DNA of 64,000 nt from Actinomyces oris (lineage in GTDB: Bacteria > Actinomycetota > Actinomycetes > Actinomycetales > Actinomycetaceae): NCBI RefSeq assembly GCF_001929375.1, contig NZ_MSGO01000015.1, positions 16,166 to 80,165 on the forward strand, written 5' to 3'. The notes under the pieces were generated by a model. It did not search any database. It was not told where the DNA came from and saw only the letters and a list, made by a program, of their open reading frames with translations. Within the stretch, counting starts at the first letter, position 1, and each line of letters begins with the position of its first letter. Below are positions 39,073 to 47,190 of this stretch, piece by piece. The position numbers were made by a program, and so were the translations under genes.

Positions 39073-39882
39073 ATGTCCTCACGCACCACCGCACGTCACC
39101 GCAAAGCCACCCGCGCCCTTACCCCACTGGATGACTTTGCTCCCACCGCGCGCCGCGGTCTGGCAGTCGCCGCTTCGTCCGGCCTCGCCCTGACCATGAT
39201 CGCTTCGGGAGCCAATGCCGCCGGCCACGCCGAGGTCACCTCCTCCGGCACCGTTGAGGCTTCCGGTGTGACCCCCGGAGTCGGCGTCTTCGCCGCCAAC
39301 GCCCGCGAGGCCCTGGCCGCCCGCCAGCAGGTCACCATGTCCCAGGTCAACTGGGTCACCGAGGCCGCTCCGCAGGTGGAGGCCGTCGCCCCCGCGGCTC
39401 CGCAGAAGCCCGCCGCCCCCGAGACCTCGACCTCTGAGGCCAAGGCCGAGCAGAGCACCGACAACGCCGGTGCCGCCGACCAGGGCACTGACGCCGCAGC
39501 CGCTGACACGCAGTCCGCTCAGAACACTCAGGCCTCCGCGCCGACCGGCAACGCCAACTCCTCTGTCGTGGCCATCGCCATGCAGTACGTGGGTTCCCCC
39601 TACGTGTGGGGCGCCTCCGGCCCGAACGCCTTCGACTGCTCCGGCTTCACTCAGTACGTGTACTCCCAGGTCGGTATCAACCTGCCCCGCACCTCCAGCG
39701 AGCAGGCCGCGTCCGGCACCCCGGTGTCCGCCGCTGAGGCTCAGCCCGGCGACCTCGTCACCTGGCCCGGCCACGTCGGCATCTACGCCGGTAACGGGAA
39801 GGTCATCGACGCTGGCGACGAGTCCACCGGTGTGGTCTACCGCGACATCTGGGGCTCCCCGAGCTTCGTCCGCGTCCGCTGA
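39073..39882 (+). CDS. Secreted NlpC/P60 peptidoglycan endopeptidase
   Basis: A 269-residue exported protein. An N-terminal signal (RRGLAVAASSGLALTMIASGANA) is followed by about 120 residues of Ala/Thr/Pro/Gln-rich linker and a C-terminal NlpC/P60 domain. The catalytic Cys is in NAFDCSGFTQYVY and the His in WPGHVGIYAG; the third polar residue is probably the Asp in KVIDAG. The domain cuts peptide stems of peptidoglycan in cell division and wall turnover. No LysM or other wall-binding domain is seen. The c-di-AMP riboswitch upstream ties its expression to turgor and wall status. GAGAAAG serves as ribosome binding site 5 bases before the ATG. Confidence 0.92.
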   Translation: MSSRTTARHRKATRALTPLDDFAPTARRGLAVAASSGLALTMIASGANAAGHAEVTSSGTVEASGVTPGVGVFAANAREALAARQQVTMSQVNWVTEAAPQVEAVAPAAPQKPAAPETSTSEAKAEQSTDNAGAADQGTDAAAADTQSAQNTQASAPTGNANSSVVAIAMQYVGSPYVWGASGPNAFDCSGFTQYVYSQVGINLPRTSSEQAASGTPVSAAEAQPGDLVTWPGHVGIYAGNGKVIDAGDESTGVVYRDIWGSPSFVRVR

Positions 39883-39903
39883 TCCCAGACGCTGAAGTCC
39901 TCA

Positions 39904-39943
39904 CCGTGAGGGGTGAGCGCCATCTGGCGCTCACCCCTCACGG
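39904..39943 (+). terminator. Terminator after the NlpC/P60 gene
   Basis: A perfect 19-bp stem (arms 39904-39922 and 39925-39943, beginning CCGTGAGGGGTGAGCGC) with a 2-base gap at the tip, 22 bases after the stop codon. It is one of the strongest hairpins in the window. Confidence 0.88.
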
Positions 39944-40079
39944 CGTGTCGGGTCGGTTATCGGGGCGTCTCCTGGGAGCAAAATGAGGACAAGCGCCTCA
40001 TGTGGTGGTTCCCACACCCCTTTTCGGGGCAGAATGTTCCTTGGGTCGCAGACCGTTATCTCGAGAAAGGGCAGATCCC

Positions 40080-41018
40080 ATGACTGATGACAACGTCGTC
40101 CTCGTTGGAGTCGATGGTTCACCGGAGTCCCTGGCGGCAGTGGACTGGGCTGTGGCGCGTGCCGAGTGCCAGGGATGGCGCGTCCACATCCTGTGCGCCT
40201 ACTCCCTGCCCTCCTTCACCACCGCCTCCCTCGACGGCGGTTACGCGGCACTCGACGACTCTGCCATCAGGTCCGGCGCCCAAGCCGTCATCGATGAGGC
40301 GGTCGAGCGCGTCAAGAAGTCCGGTGTCGCCGTCACCTCCTCCTTGGAGACCGGGGACCCTGCCGGGGTCCTCGTCGACCTCTCCGAGGAGGCGACGCTG
40401 GCCGTCGTCGGCACCCGGGGAGGCGGTGGCTTCGCCGACCGGCTCCTGGGAACCGTCTCCTCTGCCCTGCCCGCGCACAGCCACTGCCCGGCCGTCGTCG
40501 TACCCCGGCACAACGAGGGTGCCGACTACACGCCGGTGCGCCGCATCGTCGTTGGGGTCGACGGCTCCTCCTCGGCCCGCCGGGCCCTCACGTGGGCCGT
40601 GACCGAGGCGGAGGCGTGGGGCGCCGAGCTCACCGCCATCGCCGCCGTCCCGATGGCCTCCGGGGCCGGGGCGCTGGCCTGGTTGCCGGCCGCCGTCGAC
40701 CGCGAGCAGGTCCTGGCCGACGTCCGCTCCGGACTCGACCGCGCCATCAACGAGGCCCTGGAGGGCCACGAGGGCGTCACGGTGCGCCGCCACGCCCTGG
40801 ACGGCAACCCGGCCGAGCTCCTGGCCGAGTTCTCCACTGCCGTGGATCTCATCGTCGTCGGCTCGCGCGGACGAGGGGGCTTCTCCGGGCTCCTGCTGGG
40901 CTCCACCAGCCAGGCCGTCCTGTCTCACGCCTCGTGCCCCGTACTGGTCGCCCCCACGCACCAGGCCAAGGGGGAGCGGCGCGCCTCGCGCACCTCCACC
41001 CCGTGGGGCCGGGCCTGA
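40080..41018 (+). CDS. Tandem-domain universal stress protein (UspA family)
   Basis: A 312-residue cytoplasmic protein made of two Usp domains. Each begins with VGVDGS and ends with an ATP-binding G-x2-G-x9-G-S/T motif: GTRGGGGFADRLLGTVSS and GSRGRGGFSGLLLGSTSQ, followed by HSHCPAVVV and HASCPVLVA. Both motifs are intact, so ATP binding is expected. Such proteins respond to starvation, hypoxia or redox stress. GAGAAAGGG lies 9 bases before the ATG. It is monocistronic, between a strong terminator and a tRNA gene. Confidence 0.92.
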   Translation: MTDDNVVLVGVDGSPESLAAVDWAVARAECQGWRVHILCAYSLPSFTTASLDGGYAALDDSAIRSGAQAVIDEAVERVKKSGVAVTSSLETGDPAGVLVDLSEEATLAVVGTRGGGGFADRLLGTVSSALPAHSHCPAVVVPRHNEGADYTPVRRIVVGVDGSSSARRALTWAVTEAEAWGAELTAIAAVPMASGAGALAWLPAAVDREQVLADVRSGLDRAINEALEGHEGVTVRRHALDGNPAELLAEFSTAVDLIVVGSRGRGGFSGLLLGSTSQAVLSHASCPVLVAPTHQAKGERRASRTSTPWGRA

Positions 41019-41119
41019 GGTCCTGCCCGCCGCGGCGAGCCCACTTTCGCTCGCCGCGGCGCCACCCCGTGGCCCGAGTGGTCATGGGCGGGGCGATCCG
41101 CTGGTAGTCTTCCGCCCAG

Positions 41120-41192
41120 GCCCTCGTAGCTCAGGGGATAGAGCACCGCTCTCCTAAAGCGGGTGTCGTTGGTTCGAATCCAATCGGGGGCA
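41120..41192 (+). tRNA. tRNA-Arg (anticodon CCT)
   Basis: A 73-base cloverleaf: acceptor arms GCCCTCG/CGGGGGC, D-arm with TAGCTCAGGGGATAGAGCA, anticodon stem CCGCT/AGCGG with loop CTCCTAA (anticodon CCT), T-arm GTTCGAATC and discriminator A. The 3' CCA is not encoded. It reads AGG codons. Confidence 0.96.
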
Positions 41193-41391
41193 CTGACACC
41201 ACCAGGTCCGCTCGGCGGGCCTCGCTGCCGGGCAGACCCGATCAGTTTCGCCCGGCGTCCCGGTACGGAGGCCGCAGGCGCACTGCGCACCGGTCGATGC
41301 CGGTCGGCGCATCCAGGCGCAGGCCCATGGGGCGTGCCACGCCGCGGTGCGTCTCCACACCCAAGGGTCGATCGGCCTATATCTTGAGCGT

Positions 41392-44300
41392 ATGACGCCT
41401 TCGTTCTTCTCCTTCGGCCGCAAACGGCGCGATGCTGCCCTCCGGGAGGATGAACGTAAGGATGCCCGATCCTCAGCCGGCTCGGATCAAACCGCGAGCC
41501 GACGGCGTTTCGCCGCGGATCTGGGGGCCGTGGCCGCAGCGCCGAGCCAGCCCGAGCCCGCCCCCGCACCGGCGCCTCCCGCCCCCGTGCGCCCCGCACC
41601 CGCACCGCCACTGAGCGCGGCGGACGTCGAGCGGCGCGAGCGCATTGACACGGCCCTGTCCACCTGGCGCAGCCAGCTCGTGGACCTGGGGGGCGTGGCG
41701 AGCCTGGATGACATCTCCCTGCTCGACGGCGTCGTCGACCTCACCGCCGCCCATCCCTCCGGCCTGGCCCAGCTCTACGCCGGCCGCCCCACCAACCTGT
41801 CCAGCATCGTGCGCGAGCGCAACGCCCTGGGCGAGGCCCGCCAGTCCCTGCGGGAGGTCTCGGCGCGCACCGACGTCCTGGCCCGCCAGTTCGGCGTCGC
41901 GCCGGTCTACCTGGCCATCGGGGTGGCCACCTGGAACGAGACGGTTCCCGAGGGCGACGAGGAGGAGGGCCTCCACCTGGCCGACGGCGCCTCACCGGAG
42001 GCGGACCTGACCGCCCAGATCCCGCACGTCGAGCGCATCGCCGCCGAGCACGCCGCCCGCAACGCCCTGGCCGCCGCCGGCCTGACCGTCCCCGAGGCCC
42101 CCGCCGAGCCGCGAGTGCGCACCGTCAACGCCCCCGTCCTGCTGCGCCCCGTGCGCCTGACCAGCGCCACCGCGGACGCCACCCTCACCCTCGACCCCAC
42201 CATCGAGGTCAACCCGGTCCTCACCCGCGCCCTGCGCCGCTACCAGTGCACCACCGACGTCGGGGACATCGCCCGCGCCGCCCTGTCCTCGGCGGGTTTC
42301 ACGCCGCGCGCGGCCCTGGCCCGCATCGGTGCCCTGGGCCGGCAGTACCTGCCCGGCTTCGAGATCCACGAGCGCCTCGTCGTCGGTGCCTTCGTCCACC
42401 CCGGCCAGGCCCTGGTGGAGGACTTCGACGCCGTCCTGGAGCGCTCGCGCACCTCCGCCCTGGTCGCCGCGATCGCCGGCGACGAGGACGCCCGCGAGGC
42501 CCTCAGCGTCGAGCTGCCCCCCAACGTCCCCACCGACCGGGTCCCCGGCGCCGAGCGCGGCGTGGGTGACCTGGAGCCCGCCCAGCTCGACGTCATCGAG
42601 GCGGTGGGCACGGGGGCGAGCTTCCTCATCGACGCGCCCCCCGGCTCCGACGTCGCCGGCAGCCTGGCCGCCGTCTTCGCCGACGCCGCCGCCTCGGGAC
42701 GCACCGTGCTGCACGTGCCCGCCACCAGCGCCGACGGGCACGCCGTCGCGGCCGCCCTGCGCGAGGAGGGCCTGGGATCCATGGTCCTGGACCTCACCGA
42801 GGACGCCGCCTGGCGCCAGCACGCCTCCGAGGGCATCCGCGAGAGCCTGGGCGTCCAGCCGCCCCAGCTCGACGTCGCCGGGATCATCTCCATGCGGGAC
42901 CGCCTCACCTCGGTCCGCTCCCGCCTGGACCGCTACGTGCGCGCCCTGCACCGACCTCGCGAGCCCTGGTCGGTCTCCGCCTACGAGGCGCTGCAGAAGC
43001 TCGCCGAGCTCACCAGCCGTCGCGACCGGGCGACCACTCGGGCCCGCATCGACGCCGAGCACCTGGGTCGCCTCGACGAGGACGGCCGGGAGCGGGCCCT
43101 GGGCCTCCTGCGCCGCGGGCACACCCTGGGGCTGTTCACCCCGGAGGTCTCCTCCAGCGCCTGGAACGGGATCCCGGTGGAGGACATGGACGAGGCCACC
43201 GACGCGCTCGTCCATCTGCGCGCCCTGGCCAACGACCTGCTGCCCACCATTCAGGAGCACGCGGCCGTGGTCGCCCGTACCACCAGCCTGAGCCGGGCCC
43301 GCAACCTGGGCCAGTGGATCGAGCAGCTCGACATGTTCGACGGCGTGCGCGAGTCCCTGGACGTCTTCCTGCCCGAGGTCTTCGAGCGCTCCGCCGCCGA
43401 CATGGTCATCGCCACCGCCTCCAAGCGCTGGCGCGACGAGCGGGGCATCCACATGGACGGCTCGCGGCGCCGGCGCTTCACGCGGCAGGCCAACGATCTG
43501 GTGCGGCCGGGCCGCGTCGTCGACGACCTGCACGCCGAGCTGGTCAAGGTCCAGCGCCGCCGCGAGGTGTGGCGCCGCCACGACCCCGACGGCGGTTGGC
43601 CCCGCCTGCCCCAGGGCCTGGACGAGATGCGGCGCACCGCCGGCCGCGCGCGCGGCGCCGTGGCCGAGGTCCAGCCGCTGCTGGGGCGCGCTCAGGACTC
43701 CCCGGTGCTTATGGAGATGCCCCTGGAGGATCTCCTGGAGCTGGCCCGCTCTCTGGCCGCCGACGACCTCACCGCCCAGAAGCTCCCCGAGGTCAACCGC
43801 ATCCGCACCGAGCTCGAGGCCCTGGGGCTGAACGACTTCGTGGCCGACATGGCCGCCCGCGGCGTCGAGGCCGACCAGCTCGAGCCCGAGCTCACCTACT
43901 GCTGGTGGTCCTCCCTGCTGGCGCAGACCCTCGCCGCCGACCCCGACCTCGGCGGTCTCGACGCGCGCGCCCTGTCCCAGATGGCCGTCTCGCTGCGTGA
44001 GCTCGACGCCGCCCACACGCGCTCCCTGTCCGGTCCCGTGGCCCAGGCCTGCGCCCGGCGGGTGCGGGCCGCCGTCGAGCAGGACAAGGCCGACGCCCGC
44101 GCCCTGTACATCGCCCTGGCCCGCGAGGACGGCGTCCCGCTGCGGGAGATCATCGACGCCCACCCCATGGCCCTGCTGGCCCGGCCGATCTGGATCGTCC
44201 CGCCCACGCTCGTGCCCCAGATCTTCTCGCCCACAGCGGTGGTGGACCTGGCCGTGCTGGACGCCTCCACGCCCATGCCGGTCCCGCAGGTGCTGCCCGC

Positions 44301-45702
44301 CTTCGTGCGCGCCGAGCAGGTGCTCGTTGTCGGCGACTCCCGGCGCGCCACGACAGGCCTGGCCGCCGAGCTCGGCCCGCTCCTGCCCTCGCGTACCCTG
44401 CCGACGGCCCGCAACAGCCTCGACGCAGGCATCGCCTCCTTCCTGGCGGCCAACGGCTACGAGGGGGTCGTCGAGGCCGTGCCCTCCCCGCCGGGGGACA
44501 CCTCCCTGACCCTGGAGCTCGTGGACGGGCGGGGCATGCCGGCGCCCGGGCAGACCGCGGTCGAGACGGTGGAGGCCGAGGTCTCCCGCGTCGTCGACAT
44601 GGTCATCGACCGGGCCCTGACCCGGCCCGAGGACTCCCTGGCCGTCATCGCCCTCAACCGCCTGCATGCCGACGCCCTGCGCTCGGCCATCACCCGGGCG
44701 GCAGCCGGCGCCCCCGCGCTGGAGGAGTTCTTCGCCCCCGGGGCGGCAGAGCCCTTCACCGTCGTCGAGCTGGCCGAGGCCCGCGCCCTGCAGCGCGACC
44801 ACATCATCATCTCGGTGGGCTACGCCAAGACCCCGCACGGGCGCACCATCCACAACTTCGGGCCCGTCTCGGACCACAGCGGCATGGTGGGGCTCGTCGA
44901 GGCCCTGTGCGCCTCGCGGGGCAGCACCCAGGTGGTCTCCTGCCTGGCGGCCGCAGACATCGACCGCGACCGTCTGCGCGCCCCGGGGGCCCGCCTGCTG
45001 CGCGAGGTCCTGGCCCGGGCTGAGGACTCCTCTCAGTCCGGCAACTCCGCCGGCAAGGTGCCCGATCGGCTCCTGGTGGACCTGGCCGAGCACCTGTGGC
45101 GCAAGGGCCTGTCGGTGGTCCCCCGCTACGGGACCGACGGCGGCGTGCGCATCCCGCTGGCCATCGGCCACCCCGACTACCCCGACGAGCTGCTCGTGGC
45201 GGTCCTGACCGACGACGTCGACTACGTCTCCGAGCCCAGCCTGCGCCGGCGCGACCGGCACCGCGTCGAACGCCTCGAGCGGCGCGGGTGGCGGGTCCAC
45301 ATGGCCTTCTCCGCCGGGGTGTTCGTGGACCCGGAGGCCGAGGCGAAGGCCGTTGAGGACCTCGTTCTGGCCGTCCTGGTGGAGCGCCAGGGCGAGGCCG
45401 CCCCGGCCATGGAGGCCGTGCCCGACCGGGTCGACGACGCGGTGCGCGCCGTCCCCGAGGCACCCGAGCCCGAGGCCGTCGAGGCCCATGAGCGCACCGA
45501 GCGTCCCCGCATCGCCCAGGGGCTGCCGCTGCAGGCCTACTCCGACGACCAGCTCGATGACCTCATGGCCTGGATCCGCTCCGACGGCGTGGGGCGCTCC
45601 GAGGCCGGGGAGGTCGAGGAGTTGAGGTCCGCACTGGCTCTGCGCCGCCGCGGCTCGGGGATCGACGCCGTCCTGGCCAATGCCGTGCGGCGCACCCGCT
45701 GA
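41392..45702 (+). CDS. Very large helicase/nuclease-like protein with degenerate ATPase motifs
   Basis: About 1436 residues. The layout resembles DUF4011-type superfamily 1 helicase-nucleases: an N-terminal domain, an ATPase split by long helical insertions, and a C-terminal Vsr/MTES_1575-like restriction fold (LVDLAEHLWRKGLSVVPRYG, DELLVAVLTDDVDY, RVERLERRGWRVHMAFSAGVFVDPEAEA). The place of Walker A reads LIDAPPGSDVAGS instead of GPPGTGKS, so the catalytic Lys is lost. The late motif VVELAEARALQRDHIIISVGYAKTPHGR keeps the SF1 outline, but the final Arg motif is not recognisable. It is probably not an active helicase. A TATATC box about 8 bases before the ATG at 41392 suggests a leaderless message. 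Confidence 0.6.
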   Translation: MTPSFFSFGRKRRDAALREDERKDARSSAGSDQTASRRRFAADLGAVAAAPSQPEPAPAPAPPAPVRPAPAPPLSAADVERRERIDTALSTWRSQLVDLGGVASLDDISLLDGVVDLTAAHPSGLAQLYAGRPTNLSSIVRERNALGEARQSLREVSARTDVLARQFGVAPVYLAIGVATWNETVPEGDEEEGLHLADGASPEADLTAQIPHVERIAAEHAARNALAAAGLTVPEAPAEPRVRTVNAPVLLRPVRLTSATADATLTLDPTIEVNPVLTRALRRYQCTTDVGDIARAALSSAGFTPRAALARIGALGRQYLPGFEIHERLVVGAFVHPGQALVEDFDAVLERSRTSALVAAIAGDEDAREALSVELPPNVPTDRVPGAERGVGDLEPAQLDVIEAVGTGASFLIDAPPGSDVAGSLAAVFADAAASGRTVLHVPATSADGHAVAAALREEGLGSMVLDLTEDAAWRQHASEGIRESLGVQPPQLDVAGIISMRDRLTSVRSRLDRYVRALHRPREPWSVSAYEALQKLAELTSRRDRATTRARIDAEHLGRLDEDGRERALGLLRRGHTLGLFTPEVSSSAWNGIPVEDMDEATDALVHLRALANDLLPTIQEHAAVVARTTSLSRARNLGQWIEQLDMFDGVRESLDVFLPEVFERSAADMVIATASKRWRDERGIHMDGSRRRRFTRQANDLVRPGRVVDDLHAELVKVQRRREVWRRHDPDGGWPRLPQGLDEMRRTAGRARGAVAEVQPLLGRAQDSPVLMEMPLEDLLELARSLAADDLTAQKLPEVNRIRTELEALGLNDFVADMAARGVEADQLEPELTYCWWSSLLAQTLAADPDLGGLDARALSQMAVSLRELDAAHTRSLSGPVAQACARRVRAAVEQDKADARALYIALAREDGVPLREIIDAHPMALLARPIWIVPPTLVPQIFSPTAVVDLAVLDASTPMPVPQVLPAFVRAEQVLVVGDSRRATTGLAAELGPLLPSRTLPTARNSLDAGIASFLAANGYEGVVEAVPSPPGDTSLTLELVDGRGMPAPGQTAVETVEAEVSRVVDMVIDRALTRPEDSLAVIALNRLHADALRSAITRAAAGAPALEEFFAPGAAEPFTVVELAEARALQRDHIIISVGYAKTPHGRTIHNFGPVSDHSGMVGLVEALCASRGSTQVVSCLAAADIDRDRLRAPGARLLREVLARAEDSSQSGNSAGKVPDRLLVDLAEHLWRKGLSVVPRYGTDGGVRIPLAIGHPDYPDELLVAVLTDDVDYVSEPSLRRRDRHRVERLERRGWRVHMAFSAGVFVDPEAEAKAVEDLVLAVLVERQGEAAPAMEAVPDRVDDAVRAVPEAPEPEAVEAHERTERPRIAQGLPLQAYSDDQLDDLMAWIRSDGVGRSEAGEVEELRSALALRRRGSGIDAVLANAVRRTR

Positions 45703-45714
45703 GCCGCCCGAGCG

Positions 45715-46074
45715 GTGCTGGACGACGCAGTGAATGACCGTGTTGCCATGAATGATGCCGTGAGTGACAGCGTGAACGATGCCGCAGTGACCGGTGGATC
45801 GGGCGGGGCACGGGCCTCGGATGCGGAACCCGCCGCAGACGGCGGCGCGACGCCTGAGCGGGGGAGCACGCGGCGTCGTCGTCGAGTCGTGGCCCTCTCG
45901 CCCCGGGACCAGGTGCGTGTGGCTCGTGGTCAGAGCCCGGAGGACCTGGCGAGGGCCGACTACGAGCACGACGCCCTCAGCGGCCCCGCAGAGGGACTCG
46001 ACGCCCCCGCTCCCGGTGGCATCGGCTCCAACGACGCCCGCCTCCGACGCGACGTCCCCCCGCACTGGGGCTGA
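45715..46074 (+). CDS. Small hypothetical protein, basic and disordered
   Basis: A 119-residue protein starting 12 bases after the large helicase-like gene, possibly co-transcribed. The first half is low-complexity Asp/Asn/Ala sequence. The second half (RRRRRVVALSPRDQVRVARGQSPEDLARADYEHDALSG, then GIGSNDARLRRDVPPHWG) looks constrained. No family recognised. The start is uncertain: GTG at 45715 or ATG at 45748. Confidence 0.5.
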   Translation: MLDDAVNDRVAMNDAVSDSVNDAAVTGGSGGARASDAEPAADGGATPERGSTRRRRRVVALSPRDQVRVARGQSPEDLARADYEHDALSGPAEGLDAPAPGGIGSNDARLRRDVPPHWG

Positions 46075-46148
46075 TCGTCCTAGAGGCGAGGATAGGGCCG
46101 ACTTCGTGGTGCCTTGGTGGCGAAGCCTGCCGCGTAAGCCGCTGTCGC

Positions 46149-46211
46149 GTTCGTACCTTATGGCGCGCGGTCGAGGGTTAAGGGTACGACCGCGCGACCT
46201 ACCCTACGAAC
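46149..46211. repeat. 63-bp imperfect palindrome
   Basis: GTTCGTA at 46149 pairs with TACGAAC at 46205, and CGCGCGGTCG at 46164 pairs with CGACCGCGCG at 46187; 20 of 25 arm positions pair around a 13-base loop. It lies 75 bases past the small hypothetical gene, inside a 560-bp gene-free spacer (46075-46638). It may be a terminator or another mobile palindromic element. Confidence 0.6.
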
Positions 46212-46296
46212 ACGAGGTGCTCGCTCAATGGGGAGCTCGGAGGCCGGGATTCAACGTCGGCTTCGAGCCTGGACCCCTTGCTGCCTCGAGTCGGCC

Positions 46297-46408
46297 TACT
46301 GCACGAGGATCGGGATCCACTGGCCAAGGGGTGTGCGTACTGCACGAAGACCCACCTACCTGCAGTATCCCCGACCCTCCTCCAGCAGCACCCCACCCTC
46401 GTGCAGTA
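46297..46408. repeat. Symmetric array of four TACTGCA half-sites
   Basis: TACTGCA occurs forward at 46297 and 46338 and inverted at 46361 and 46402. Both same-strand pairs are 41 bases apart, giving a nested inverted repeat. The outermost copies extend to a perfect 12-bp pair (TACTGCACGAGG with its complement at 46397-46408). No gene is visible here; an operator array or decayed mobile element is possible. Confidence 0.5.
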
Positions 46409-46569
46409 CACGCAGAACGCCACCGAAGTATCGATGAACGACCACGTCCGCCCGGGCTGAGGTGAGCAAGCGATCTCAGGAATGTGCGTCCGGCCTCTGC
46501 CCCGGATGTCGTGAAACCCGAAAGCTCCAGCAATCATGAGCAGCACATGACGCTGCGGCGCGGGAAAGC

Positions 46570-46608
46570 GGAAGGCCCCGCCGATCATGAGGATCGGCGG
46601 GGCCTTCC
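46570..46608 (-). terminator. Terminator after mscL
   Basis: A perfect 17-bp stem (GGAAGGCCCCGCCGATC with its complement) and a 5-base loop, about 30 bases past the mscL stop codon. Confidence 0.85.
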
Positions 46609-46638
46609 GGTGAGGCGATGATCAGATCGCTGCGGGAC

Positions 46639-47088
46639 TCACTGCTTGGCGGCGTTGGCCGAGAGCAGGTCGCGGATCTCGGTGAGCAGCTCGACGTCGG
46701 TGACCTCCTTGGCCTCCTCCTCGGCCTTCTGCTTGGCCATGCGCTCCTTGACCTTGTTCATCGGCAGGACAATGGCGAAGTAGACGGCGACGCCGATGAG
46801 GAAGAAGTTGATCACCGTGGTGACGATCGTACCGGGCATCACGAAGCCGTCAGGGTTGTCGGCGAGCTCCTTGGCAGTGGCCATGTGGAAGGTGTAGCTG
46901 CCGTCCTGGTACAGGGAGAACGCTCCCAGCGAGTCGAAGTTCGGCTGGCCAATGAGCTGGCCAATGATGGTCATGATGACCTTGGTGATGGAGTCGACGA
47001 TCGGCTTGAACGCGCCACCGATGATGACGGCGACGGCGAGCTCGAGGGCGTTGCCCTGCGCAATGAACTCCTTGAATCCCTTAATCAT
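46639..47088 (-). CDS. mscL: Large-conductance mechanosensitive channel MscL
   Basis: A 149-residue channel subunit. The amphipathic start MIKGFKEFIAQGNALELAVAVIIGGAFKPIVDSI covers the N-terminal helix and pore helix TM1. The periplasmic loop and TM2 (PGTIVTTVINFFLIGVAVYFAIV) follow, then the charged bundle KVKERMAKQKAEEE and the C-terminal ELLTEIRDLL helix. It forms a pentamer that opens under membrane tension to release solutes on osmotic downshock. The gene is monocistronic with a strong terminator. Confidence 0.97.
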   Translation of the reverse strand: MIKGFKEFIAQGNALELAVAVIIGGAFKPIVDSITKVIMTIIGQLIGQPNFDSLGAFSLYQDGSYTFHMATAKELADNPDGFVMPGTIVTTVINFFLIGVAVYFAIVLPMNKVKERMAKQKAEEEAKEVTDVELLTEIRDLLSANAAKQ

Positions 47089-47190
47089 GGCGTTCCTTTC
47101 TAGCGGCGCGGGCAGACGTCTGCCGGGGGTGCGCCATCGGGGGCTGGAAGTGAGAGCGTCTAATCATTCGCGTAAGACGCTGCAGCGGCA

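Noticed and set aside
45715..45800. Asp/Asn/Val-rich head of the small hypothetical protein as a calcium-binding repeat
   Set aside because: The pattern is an irregular run without the spacing of EF-hand or RTX repeats.
41992..46065. A 1357-codon minus-strand frame opposite the giant helicase-like gene
   Set aside because: It is a GC-codon shadow: low-complexity Gly/Val/Asp/His composition, no domains, and it runs across the stop of the real gene and into the spacer.
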